DNA from: Bacteroidales bacterium
GTDB taxonomy: Bacteria > Bacteroidota > Bacteroidia > Bacteroidales > UBA12077
Length of the DNA stretch: 48,970 nt
Direction of reading: 5' to 3'
Assembly (NCBI GenBank): GCA_003446015.1
Contig: DMBU01000177.1
Span: 1-48,970, forward strand
Within the stretch, counting starts at the first letter, position 1, and each line of letters starts with the position of its first letter. A program made the position numbers and the translations under genes. Below are positions 8,363-15,967 of this stretch, piece by piece. The notes below the pieces were generated by a model. It was not told where the DNA came from. It saw nothing but the letters and a program-made list of their open reading frames with translations, and did no database searches.

Positions 8363-9520
8363 ATGAATAAGAAGTTCCTTGTCCCAATAATTATAGTTGG
8401 TGTAATCATATTAATTTTAGCAGGAAGTTGGTTAATGTGGTTTTTTAAAGCTGAACGATCAATGAATATTTATATTCTCGACAAAACAGTTCCAACCATG
8501 GAACGTGCAGAACATAAGTCTTTTAACTGGATTTTAGATCATAATCGCTATTTAAAACCTGATGGTGATTTGTACAATATCAATAAAGATTATTATGGTT
8601 TTTTCCCTATTAACAGTAAATCGCAGGAATTTGATTTTAAAAGTGTTCGTATTCACGAGATTGAAGATGTGGCAAATGACTATGATATGCTTTATTATAC
8701 CGATACATATGGTGTTTATTATAACGAATGGTATAAAAAAGGAGCATCAGACGTTAAACATACACAAAAGGTTTACGGAGGTTTAAACCAAAACGATTAT
8801 TTGTTGCTAAAAGAAATGAAAGAACTGGGTAAACTTATTATAACTGAATTTAATTTATATGATGCGCCTACCAATGGTTTAATTCGGGAAAAAGTCGAAG
8901 ATATGTTTGATATAAACTGGAGCGGGTGGACAGGAAAGTATTTTTCAAGCCTTGATACAACTGAAGGCAACAAATTCCCTCAGTGGATTGTGAATTTGTA
9001 TATGGAGCAAAACAATAACCAATGGCCATATAAGCATGCAGGAATTGTTTTAGTTCATAAATTTGGAACAATTGCTATTTTAGAACAAGGAACACATTTA
9101 ACTCAGGAAATTCCCTTTATTATTGCCAAACAAGAAACGATGAGTCGGTTCGGTGTTCCCGAAATGGTTCACTATCCCCAATGGTTCGATATTACTTTCT
9201 CTGGTGATAAAAATGATGTGTTGGCAAATTTTAAAATACATGTTAATGCAAGCGGCGATTCTATTTTACGTTATTACAATCTTAAACCTGTTTTCCCTGC
9301 CGTAATTGAGCATATTGGAGATTATAAGTTCTATTATTTCGGAGGTGATTTTGCTGAAAATAAAGTAAATAATAAAACAGCATTCTTAGAAGGATATCAT
9401 AATGTTGTATCTTTTTTAAACAGCCCAAATTATAATAATTCCGATAAATTTTTCTGGCAGTTTTATGTTCCTATGATGACGGAAATTCTCGATGATTATT
9501 ATAATACTCTTGAAAGATAA
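8363..9520 (+). CDS. Membrane-anchored protein of unknown function
   Basis: Not recognised. The 385-aa protein begins with a single strong hydrophobic segment (about 6-28, then WFFKAER), probably an uncleaved anchor with the rest outside the cytoplasm. Soluble features include ILDKTVP soon after the membrane, alternating beta-strand/helix pattern, the phrase YDMLYYTDTYGVYYNEW (about 112-128), then LGKLIITEFNLYDAPTN (about 154-170). This reads like the core of a glutamine-amidotransferase-like or other Rossmann-type domain, but no catalytic triad can be named. It appears to be transcribed alone: 116 nt separate it from the exonuclease fusion and 105 nt from the NYN gene. A conserved hypothetical is the safest label. 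Confidence 0.85.
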   Translation: MNKKFLVPIIIVGVIILILAGSWLMWFFKAERSMNIYILDKTVPTMERAEHKSFNWILDHNRYLKPDGDLYNINKDYYGFFPINSKSQEFDFKSVRIHEIEDVANDYDMLYYTDTYGVYYNEWYKKGASDVKHTQKVYGGLNQNDYLLLKEMKELGKLIITEFNLYDAPTNGLIREKVEDMFDINWSGWTGKYFSSLDTTEGNKFPQWIVNLYMEQNNNQWPYKHAGIVLVHKFGTIAILEQGTHLTQEIPFIIAKQETMSRFGVPEMVHYPQWFDITFSGDKNDVLANFKIHVNASGDSILRYYNLKPVFPAVIEHIGDYKFYYFGGDFAENKVNNKTAFLEGYHNVVSFLNSPNYNNSDKFFWQFYVPMMTEILDDYYNTLER

Positions 9521-9625
9521 TTTCAGGTTTATCTCTTTTTTCAGAAGAAGTTTTGATAAAATATAATTGAATTTTCTAAGGCATTCTTTTTGTTTTGTGA
9601 TACCAAATAATTTAAATGTAAAATC

Positions 9626-10381
9626 ATGAGAGATAAAAATGATTTAAAATTAGCCGTACTTATTGATGCTGATAATATTCCTTACTCAAATATTAAGGGA
9701 ATGCTCGACGAGATTGCAAAATTTGGTGTTCCTGCTATTAAAAGAATATATGGCGATTGGACCAAACCAACTGTTGCAGGATGGAAACCTGCATTGCTCG
9801 AACACGCAATTACGCCAATTCAACAATACAGTTATACAACAGGAAAAAATGCTACAGATTCGGCCATGATTATTGATGCAATGGATATTTTACATAGCGA
9901 TAAGGTTGATGGTTTTTGCCTGGTATCAAGCGATAGCGATTTTACAAGATTAGCAACAAGATTAAGAGAGTCAGGGATGTTAGTTATTGGTATTGGCGAA
10001 AAGAAAACACCCAGACCATTTATTGTTGCTTGTGATAAATTCATTTACATCGAAATTATTGGCGCTGTTGAAATAGCTAAATCCGCAGCAAAATCAGCCA
10101 CAAAAAGTCAGGTTGCATCAACAAAATTTGATTCAATCGACAATAAATTCATTCAATTATTGAAAACATCAATAGAAGATATTGCAGATGATAATGGTTG
10201 GGCATTCTTAGCAGAGGTAGGGGCATTTATTAATAAAAAGAAACCCGACTTTGATCCACGAAATTATGGATTTCAAAAACTCACGCCTCTAATAAAATCA
10301 TTAGGTGAACATTTCGAAGTAGATGAAAGAGAAGTTGAAAAGACACATATTAAACATATTTATGTTAGAATTAAAAAATAA
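9626..10381 (+). CDS. NYN-domain (PIN-like) nuclease family protein with C-terminal OST-HTH/LOTUS domain
   Basis: Residues about 8-150 form a NYN/LabA-type PIN-fold domain: VLIDADNIPY with Asp14 and Asp16, Asp78 in ATDSAMIIDA, and Asp103/Asp105 in SSDSDFTRL, the acidic set expected for a metal-dependent RNase. After an Ala/Ser/Lys-rich linker (about 152-168), residues about 172-250 resemble the OST-HTH/LOTUS winged-helix RNA-binding domain (LLKTSIEDIADDNGWAFLAEVG and a terminal FEVDEREV..HIYVR). The same domain pair occurs in animal MARF1-type proteins. Probable role: RNA binding and cleavage in the cytoplasm, target unknown. It is followed after 6 nt by a small lipoprotein gene, so it probably heads a three-gene operon. 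Confidence 0.9.
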   Translation: MRDKNDLKLAVLIDADNIPYSNIKGMLDEIAKFGVPAIKRIYGDWTKPTVAGWKPALLEHAITPIQQYSYTTGKNATDSAMIIDAMDILHSDKVDGFCLVSSDSDFTRLATRLRESGMLVIGIGEKKTPRPFIVACDKFIYIEIIGAVEIAKSAAKSATKSQVASTKFDSIDNKFIQLLKTSIEDIADDNGWAFLAEVGAFINKKKPDFDPRNYGFQKLTPLIKSLGEHFEVDEREVEKTHIKHIYVRIKK

Positions 10382-10387
10382 AAAGTA

Positions 10388-10708
10388 ATGAAAAAAGAAA
10401 AACTATATCGTGTTGCAGGAGTAATATTAATAAGTGTAACTGGCTTAATAATAATTTCATCCTGTGCTAACAAAGAAGTTGTAGATGCTTGTCTTGAAGG
10501 TCAGACTTATGGTTTTTGGGGAGGATTATTCCACGGAATAATTGCTCCGTTCGACTTAATAGCAATGCTAATTAGAGATGATGTTACTGTTTATGCCCAA
10601 AATAATAATGGAGCATGGTATGCCTTTGGCTTTATTCTTGGTAGTGGTGGCTGGGGTATTTTAGGAAGTAAAGGTGCAAATTCTAAGAGACGAAAAAGAA
10701 GAGAGTAA
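10388..10708 (+). CDS. Small putative lipoprotein with Gly-rich hydrophobic C-terminal half
   Basis: A 106-aa protein, function unknown. The N-terminus carries basic residues, a hydrophobic stretch and a lipobox I-S-S-C (Cys26). The mature part has Trp/Gly-rich segments (YGFWGGLFHGIIAPFDLI and WYAFGFILGSGGWGILG) that could associate with membrane, and a strongly basic tail KRRKRRE. Similar short lipoprotein genes with this FWxGxxHG..PF.LI pattern are seen in many bacteria as uncharacterised proteins, as far as I recall. It lies 6 nt after the NYN gene and 13 nt before the next lipoprotein start, consistent with co-transcription. Confidence 0.75.
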   Translation: MKKEKLYRVAGVILISVTGLIIISSCANKEVVDACLEGQTYGFWGGLFHGIIAPFDLIAMLIRDDVTVYAQNNNGAWYAFGFILGSGGWGILGSKGANSKRRKRRE

Positions 10709-10721
10709 AAATTATTACAAA

Positions 10722-11204
10722 ATGAAACAAATACTTTTGTTAATCGCACTTATTTTGGTTTTAAGTTTAACTTCTTGCCAATCAACAGTTGATATTGAAA
10801 AACTTGAAAAAGAATTACTTCAATTACATCATAAAACCATTGAAGCACATTTAAATAAGGACGCGGGCTTTTTTATTGAGGATATATCTGAAAATTATAT
10901 GCAAGTTCATAATGGCGAATTTGTTTATCCACAGAAAGAAGACATTTATAACATGTTTACACATTATTTAAACAGTACTGATTTTTTGGTTTATGAAGAT
11001 GTTAGCGAACCCATTGTTAGAGTAGCAAATGATGGTTCAATCGGTTGGACCATAGTACAGGTAAACGTAAAGGGAGAGCAGAAACAGGAAAACGATTCTA
11101 TTCTTACATTTGACAATACTTTTGCATGGATTACAATGTATGAAAATATAAATGGTAAATGGATTAGATTAGGTGAAGTTGATAACGTAAAAGTTAGTGA
11201 TTAA
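10722..11204 (+). CDS. Lipoprotein with SnoaL/DUF4440-like (NTF2-fold) domain
   Basis: The chosen start at 10722 gives a clean lipoprotein signal, MKQILLLIALILVLSLTSC (lipobox Cys19); an upstream in-frame start at 10674 would run through the previous gene's end and place a charged extension before the signal. The 160-aa product has a helix-rich beginning (LEKELLQLHHKTIEAHLNKD) followed by beta strands with FIEDISENYMQV, WTIVQVNV and FAWITMYENINGKWIRLGE, typical of the cone-shaped NTF2/SnoaL fold. Such proteins bind small hydrophobic ligands or are catalytically inert, and no specific reaction can be claimed. Probable last gene of the NYN operon. Confidence 0.8.
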   Translation: MKQILLLIALILVLSLTSCQSTVDIEKLEKELLQLHHKTIEAHLNKDAGFFIEDISENYMQVHNGEFVYPQKEDIYNMFTHYLNSTDFLVYEDVSEPIVRVANDGSIGWTIVQVNVKGEQKQENDSILTFDNTFAWITMYENINGKWIRLGEVDNVKVSD

Positions 11205-11348
11205 AAATATTATTCTAAGTAAGTTATACAAACTAAAATAAGGAAATATGAAATAAGCATAAGTAAAATAAACATTTACACACCACTCCAAATGATTATT
11301 TTACTTATCGATTCCATGTGACCTTAAAAAAAATTAAAAAATAAACAC

Positions 11349-12071
11349 ATGAAAAACATTTATACACTACTAATTATTAGTCTTTTATTAAGTTTTGGGG
11401 CTAATGCTCAGCTGGTTAAAGATCTTAAAAAAGCTGCAGGTAAGATTGTTAATGAAACTTCGAGTACAGGATTATCTGAAGAAGAGGTTGGAAAGGCATT
11501 AAAGGAGGCATTAACCATAGGAATAGAAAAAGGGGTGGCTCAATTATCCAAGCCTGATGGCTATTTTAAAGATCCTGAGATTAAAATCCCAATGCCAGAT
11601 GAAGCAAAATCTGTTGAAGAAAAACTTCGTGCAATAGGTCAGGGTAAAGCAGTTGATGATGCCATTGAATCGATGAACCGCGCTGCCGAAGATGCTGCAA
11701 ATGGAGCTAAAGATATTTTTGTTACAGCAATAAAACAATTGACCTTAAAAGATGTAATGAATATTTTAAATGGCAGTAACGATGCAGCAACACGTTTTCT
11801 TGAAGATCATACGCGTTTACAATTGGTTGAAAAATTTAAACCTGTTATTAAAGTATCGTTAGATAAAGTAGGAGCAACCAAGTATTGGAATGTTGTCTTT
11901 ACAACTTATAACAAATTACCTTTTGTAAAAAAGGTAGACCCAGATCTGGTTGAATATGCTACCAACAAAGCTATTGATGGTTTATTTGTGCAAATAGCAA
12001 AACAAGAACTGGAAATTCGAAAGAATCCTGCAGCCCGAATTACTGATTTGCTCAAAAAAGTTTTTGGATAG
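11349..12071 (+). CDS. DUF4197 family secreted protein
   Basis: A 240-aa protein with a cleavable signal peptide ending around ANA-Q (residue 20) and a largely alpha-helical mature region. The recognisable DUF4197 features are GLSEEEVGKALKEALTIGIEKGVAQLSKPDGYFKDPEIKIPMP-type beginning (about residues 40-85, seen here in order), KQLTLKDVMNILNG in the middle, and the tail AINGL-like helix (ATNKAIDGLFVQIAKQE) ending in NPAARITDLLKKVFG. It is a periplasmic protein of unknown function, found widely in Bacteroidota and Proteobacteria. The 144-nt gap upstream and the terminator downstream make it an independent unit. Confidence 0.9.
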   Translation: MKNIYTLLIISLLLSFGANAQLVKDLKKAAGKIVNETSSTGLSEEEVGKALKEALTIGIEKGVAQLSKPDGYFKDPEIKIPMPDEAKSVEEKLRAIGQGKAVDDAIESMNRAAEDAANGAKDIFVTAIKQLTLKDVMNILNGSNDAATRFLEDHTRLQLVEKFKPVIKVSLDKVGATKYWNVVFTTYNKLPFVKKVDPDLVEYATNKAIDGLFVQIAKQELEIRKNPAARITDLLKKVFG

Positions 12072-12126
12072 GAGTAGTTCCTTTAAGCATTCAAGTTTAT
12101 TTTGTTAAAATACCCTTTCATTTACT

Positions 12127-12158
12127 AAGAAAACACGCTCGTCGTGTTTTCTTTTTTT
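12127..12158 (+). terminator. Intrinsic terminator after the DUF4197 gene
   Basis: Stem AAGAAAACACG (12127-12137) pairs exactly with CGTGTTTTCTT (12143-12153) around a 5-nt loop, followed by a T-run. Confidence 0.9.
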
Positions 12159-12240
12159 TAGTTGGGTATACAGTATACTTTTAATCTGATAAATTGATTA
12201 ATAACTAATTATTCTATTTTACAAATCAGTCTTTAATTTA

Positions 12241-12248
12241 TATCTTTA
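12241..12248 (+). promoter_or_regulatory. Weak -7-like element TATCTTTA before the LytS-type kinase
   Basis: One mismatch to TAnnTTTG, 13 nt before the start codon. The same TATCTTTA variant occurs at 19912 and 21777 in front of other genes. Confidence 0.3.
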
Positions 12249-12261
12249 TTCGATTAAAATC

Positions 12262-13326
12262 ATGCTCTTGAGAAAACTCAACCAATTATTTTCATTTTTG
12301 CGATTATTAAAGTTATTGATAATCTTTTCGTTGGTTTTACAAACCATAATAATTAGCTATAACTATTTTAGCGGATATTATAATATACCAGACTTTGCCA
12401 ATTTTATTAGAAGGCTTTTATATGGTTCTTTCTTTACTGTAATAGCAGGCTTTCTAATTGCATATCCTAATCTATTCATTATACACTTTTTAAATAGTTC
12501 GTTTTCGTGGAATAAACATGTTGTAAAACGAATAAGCGTACAATTATTATGTACTATTTTATTTGCAGTTATTGTATCTACGATTATTACACTTTTGGTG
12601 AATTGGATTGATGCCTATGATCAAAAATTGCATTCGGTTTTAATTACTAATGCTCTCATTTTTTCTGTGGTGAATATCATTTTAATGACCATACTTGAAG
12701 CATTAATATTTTTTAATGACAGCAAAGAATCTAAAATCAAAGCAGAGAATCTTGAAAAAGAATTGTCTCAAATTAAATTCGAAGTGTTAAAAAATCAGAT
12801 CAACCCGCATTTTATGTTTAACAGTTTGAATGTACTATCGGGTTTAATCGAAAATGATGTAGCTAAAGCTCAGCAGTTTATTGATGAATTTTCAATGATT
12901 TATCGTTATGTTCTTGAAACTATTGAAAAACCTGTTGTAAGCTTGAATGAAGAATTAGGTTTTGTACGTTCCTACATTTTCCTTCAACAAATTCGATATG
13001 GCGAAGATCTTTTAATGGAAGTAAATATTCCTGCACATTTACTTAATTTGTATTTACCTCCATTATCGTTGCAAATTGTTTTGGAAAATGCAATTAAGCA
13101 TAATGTAATTAGTACATCTAAGCCTTTAAAAATTGAAATTTTTCACGATCAAAGTTGGCTATCGGTTAGAAATAATATTCAGGCTAAAATTTCATCAGCT
13201 TACTCTTCCGGATTAGGACAAAAAAATATGATTAAGCGATATTCCATGATAAGTGATAAAATACCCGAATTTATAGTTGAAGCCACACATTATCTTGTTA
13301 AACTGCCATTATTAGAAAATGAATAA
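12262..13326 (+). CDS. LytS/YehU-family sensor histidine kinase
   Basis: Membrane kinase (354 aa) with about four transmembrane segments (roughly 13-35, 52-75, 92-114, 127-150), a short coiled coil, then the His_kinase domain typical of the LytS group: NQINPHFMFNSLN with phospho-acceptor His183, an N-box-like ENAIKHN (about 280-286) and a C-terminal G-box GLGQKNMIKRY (about 318-328). It lacks extracellular or PAS sensing domains, so the signal is probably read by the membrane segments. Its last 8 nt overlap the downstream regulator gene (ATGAATAA), which implies translational coupling and a cognate pair. Confidence 0.93.
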   Translation: MLLRKLNQLFSFLRLLKLLIIFSLVLQTIIISYNYFSGYYNIPDFANFIRRLLYGSFFTVIAGFLIAYPNLFIIHFLNSSFSWNKHVVKRISVQLLCTILFAVIVSTIITLLVNWIDAYDQKLHSVLITNALIFSVVNIILMTILEALIFFNDSKESKIKAENLEKELSQIKFEVLKNQINPHFMFNSLNVLSGLIENDVAKAQQFIDEFSMIYRYVLETIEKPVVSLNEELGFVRSYIFLQQIRYGEDLLMEVNIPAHLLNLYLPPLSLQIVLENAIKHNVISTSKPLKIEIFHDQSWLSVRNNIQAKISSAYSSGLGQKNMIKRYSMISDKIPEFIVEATHYLVKLPLLENE

Positions 13327-14083
13327 CATGAAAGCCATAATTATTGAAGATGAGAAAGTAGCTGCTGAAAGACTTGAAAAGATGTTAAAAGAAGTAGCTC
13401 CAAATTTAAATGTTATTGCTAAGTTAGGTTCAATTCAGGATTCAGTCGATTGGCTAAAGAAAAATCAATGCGATATTATTTTTTTAGATATTCAGCTTTC
13501 CGATGGTATCAGTTTTTCAATTTTTGAGCAGGTAACTGTTAAAACCCCAATCATTTTTACAACTGCTTATGATCAGTATGCCATTAAAGCTTTTAATTTA
13601 AATAGCATCTCGTATTTACTTAAACCAATCAGAAAAAATGAACTGGAAGAAAGCCTGAATAAATTAGAAAGTCTGAAATCTGCATTTAGCATCGATTTTG
13701 AAAGTTTACTTTCGGGAATTCAAGGAAAAAAACTAGAATTTAAAAAACGCTTCTTAATACAAATTGGTGATAAACTAAAGAAAATTGAAACAACTGATAT
13801 TGCGTATTTTTATGCATTTGATAAAAGTGTTTTTATTAAAACTTTCCAAAATACATCATGTGCAGTAGATTATACCCTTGATGCACTTGAAAATATTCTC
13901 GACCCCAATCAATATTTCAGGATAAACCGAAAATATATTGTAAACATAGGAGCTATTTCCGAAATGTTAGCCTATTCCCGCAGCAGAGTCAAACTTAACT
14001 TAAAACCACCTGCCGACGATGAGCTTGATACAATAGTAAGTATTGATCGATCAAGTGAATTTAAAAAATGGATGAATCAATAA
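13319..14083 (+). CDS. LytTR-family response regulator
   Basis: A 254-aa regulator. Residues 4-125 form a receiver domain with acidic pocket Glu10-Asp11, phospho-acceptor Asp57 (IIFLDIQL), Thr about 82-83 and Lys about 103 in YLLKPI. Residues about 145-252 form a LytTR DNA-binding domain (FKKRFLIQIGDKLKKI, DIAYFYAFDKSVFI, YFRINRKYIVNI). Two starts are possible, 13319 and 13328 (MKAII); the first overlaps the kinase stop and is kept, although the second gives a more usual receiver N-terminus. The kinase directly upstream is its evident partner. Targets are unknown. Confidence 0.93.
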   Translation: MNNMKAIIIEDEKVAAERLEKMLKEVAPNLNVIAKLGSIQDSVDWLKKNQCDIIFLDIQLSDGISFSIFEQVTVKTPIIFTTAYDQYAIKAFNLNSISYLLKPIRKNELEESLNKLESLKSAFSIDFESLLSGIQGKKLEFKKRFLIQIGDKLKKIETTDIAYFYAFDKSVFIKTFQNTSCAVDYTLDALENILDPNQYFRINRKYIVNIGAISEMLAYSRSRVKLNLKPPADDELDTIVSIDRSSEFKKWMNQ

Positions 14084-14188
14084 ATACTACAAACATTTTA
14101 TATTCCTTCGTTTTTACAACTAATTTCTTTGTATTAACCTGATTAAATATTAGTTTAGGATGATTTTTATTTAAAATTGATTCAAAAA

Positions 14189-15097
14189 ATGAGCGCAATC
14201 ACTTCATTAGATCAAATGGTAAAACATTTAATCCAAACAGGATTAAATAAACGAATTGCGGTAGCTGTTGCCGAAGATGAAAATACAATTAGTGCATTAA
14301 TAGAAGCAAAAGAAATGGGTTTTGCTACACCAATTTTGATTGGAGATAAAAGCAAGATTGCAGATGTTTTAGCTGGTGCTAATTCCAACGCAGAGGATTT
14401 TAAAATAGTGGATATTCAGGATCATTCTTTGGCTGCAAAAGAAGCTGTTCGTATGGTGCGAATGGAAGAAGCCGATGTATTAATGAAAGGATTAATAGGA
14501 ACTGATAAATTCCTGAAAGCAGTGTTGGATAAAGAAACCGGATTATTACCTCAAAAGGCTGTTATGAGTTATGTTTGTGCCCTAGAGTTGCCTAAATACG
14601 ATAAGCTCTTATTTGTTTCAGATACAGCGGTATTGCCTTATCCAGATTTAAACCAGAAAATTGCAATGGTAAACTATACCATTCAAATGACAAAAAAGTT
14701 TGGTATTGATAATCCGAAAATAGCATTAATTGGCGCATCAGAAAAAGTGAATGATAGTTTTCACTATAGCACTGATTACACCCAAATTTGCAAGATGGTT
14801 GATCGTGGACAAATCCCACATTGCACGATTGATGGCCCGTTGGATATATTCCTTGCTTGTGATAAAGAAAGCGTGAAGATAAAAGGTGTTCCTACACCAA
14901 TAAATGGTGAAGCTGATGCTTTGATATTTCCTTCACTCGAATCGGCGAATAGCTTTTACAAAGGATTAATGCTGTTTGGCGGAGGAGAACTTGCAGGATT
15001 AATACAAGGTACTATAAAACCAGTTGTAGTAATGTCGCGCAGCGAAAGTCAGAAATCAAAATTTTATTGTGTGGCATTATCGTGTTTAATGGCATAG
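14189..15097 (+). CDS. ptb: Phosphate acyltransferase (phosphotransbutyrylase-like)
   Basis: A 302-aa member of the phosphate acetyl/butyryltransferase family, which exchanges CoA for phosphate on short acyl groups. Features: VAVAEDENTISALIEAKEMGFATPILIGDK near the N-terminus (typical first Rossmann element), AADVLMKGL-like segment EADVLMKGLIGTDKFLKAVL (about 94-113), LPYPDLNQK (about 149-157), GPLDIFLA (about 215-222), and a C-terminal GELAGLIQGT with VVMSRSES. Butyrate kinase normally follows ptb, but the next gene here is a nitrilase, so the acyl-phosphate partner must be elsewhere. The ATG at 14189 is preferred over the in-frame TTG at 14177. Acetyl versus butyryl preference cannot be read from sequence. 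Confidence 0.87.
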   Translation: MSAITSLDQMVKHLIQTGLNKRIAVAVAEDENTISALIEAKEMGFATPILIGDKSKIADVLAGANSNAEDFKIVDIQDHSLAAKEAVRMVRMEEADVLMKGLIGTDKFLKAVLDKETGLLPQKAVMSYVCALELPKYDKLLFVSDTAVLPYPDLNQKIAMVNYTIQMTKKFGIDNPKIALIGASEKVNDSFHYSTDYTQICKMVDRGQIPHCTIDGPLDIFLACDKESVKIKGVPTPINGEADALIFPSLESANSFYKGLMLFGGGELAGLIQGTIKPVVVMSRSESQKSKFYCVALSCLMA

Positions 15098-15125
15098 AAG
15101 CTTCAATAATTAACATAAATTATGA

Positions 15126-15158
15126 AAAAGCTTCAAGTTCATTTGAAGCTTTTCTTTT
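15126..15158 (+). terminator. Intrinsic terminator after the phosphate acyltransferase gene
   Basis: An 11-bp perfect stem AAAAGCTTCAA (15126-15136) / TTGAAGCTTTT (15143-15153) with a 6-nt loop and a broken T-run after it. A second AAGCTTCAA copy lies just after the stop codon (about 15099-15107) and could form an alternative pairing. Confidence 0.85.
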
Positions 15159-15165
15159 ATCTTTG
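15158..15165 (+). promoter_or_regulatory. Putative -7 element TATCTTTG for the nitrilase-RSH pair
   Basis: Exact TAnnTTTG match, 20 nt before the nitrilase start and directly after the terminator of the preceding gene, so a new transcript is expected to begin here. Confidence 0.5.
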
Positions 15166-15185
15166 AAAAGTTAAAACCATATATT

Positions 15186-15965
15186 ATGTCTGAAAATCTT
15201 AATGTTTCGTGCATACAAACTGATCTTGTTTGGGAAAATACGGATCAGAATTTAAAAGAATTCACAGCTAAATTTGATTTATTACCTTCGGATTCAGAGC
15301 TGGTAATTTTACCTGAGATGTATACAACCGGTTTCTCTATGAATCCTGAGAAACTAGCTGAAAAAATGAATGGAAAATCATTTATATGGATGAAAGAACA
15401 ATCAGCAAGGATAGAAAAGATTATTGTTGGCAGTTTAATTATTAAAGAGGATAATAAGTATTTCAACAGGTTAATAGCAATGTTCCCGAATGGAGAATAT
15501 TTTACTTATGATAAAAGACACTTATTCCGCATGGGTAAAGAGCATGAGCATTATTCACGCGGAGAAAGTAAAATCATTTTTAAACATAAATCATGGCGAA
15601 TTTGTCCTTTAGTATGTTACGATTTACGATTTCCTGTTTGGAGTCGGAATAAAAACAATTACGACTTGTTGATATATGTTGCAAATTGGCCTGATAGCAG
15701 GCGGGAGGTATGGAAAAGTTTGCTTGTGGCACGAGCTTTAGAAAATCAGGCCTATGTAATTGGTGTAAATCGGGTAGGAGAAGACGGTGAAAGTTTAAGT
15801 TATGCAGGTGATACAATGATAATTAGTCCAAAAGGAAAAATTTTAAGGAATACAAATGAATATCAAAGCGAAATAATGAATGTAGAAATATCGTTAGATG
15901 AGTTAAATCAATTCAGGGAAAAATTTCCAGTAATGCTTGATGCTGATGATTTCAAAATACTTTAA
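15186..15965 (+). CDS. Carbon-nitrogen hydrolase, omega-amidase (NIT2/YafV)-like
   Basis: Nitrilase-superfamily enzyme (259 aa) with the full Glu-Lys-Cys triad: Glu44 in LPEMYTTGF, Lys110 in YDKRHLF, and Cys144 in PLVCYDLRFP. The second conserved Glu near 119-121 (GKEHEHY) and the RALENQAYVIGVNRVG segment are also present. Signature residues such as MFxTGF and KRHLFxMGxE point to the omega-amidase/YafV branch, which hydrolyses alpha-ketoglutaramate or ketosuccinamate in metabolite repair. It is cytoplasmic. The RSH gene begins 2 nt after its stop, so the two are co-transcribed, an association with no obvious metabolic explanation. Confidence 0.9.
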   Translation: MSENLNVSCIQTDLVWENTDQNLKEFTAKFDLLPSDSELVILPEMYTTGFSMNPEKLAEKMNGKSFIWMKEQSARIEKIIVGSLIIKEDNKYFNRLIAMFPNGEYFTYDKRHLFRMGKEHEHYSRGESKIIFKHKSWRICPLVCYDLRFPVWSRNKNNYDLLIYVANWPDSRREVWKSLLVARALENQAYVIGVNRVGEDGESLSYAGDTMIISPKGKILRNTNEYQSEIMNVEISLDELNQFREKFPVMLDADDFKIL

Positions 15966-15967
15966 AG

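Noticed and set aside
8004..8387. 127-codon minus-strand ORF at the end of the exonuclease fusion
   Set aside because: Its sequence is the complement of strongly coding DNA and the intergenic region; no domain pattern is seen.
10674..10721. Upstream in-frame start for the SnoaL-like lipoprotein
   Set aside because: It would overlap the preceding gene by 35 nt and put charged residues before the signal peptide; the ATG at 10722 is better.
14177..14188. TTG start for the phosphate acyltransferase
   Set aside because: The ATG at 14189 is 4 codons later and gives the normal N-terminus.
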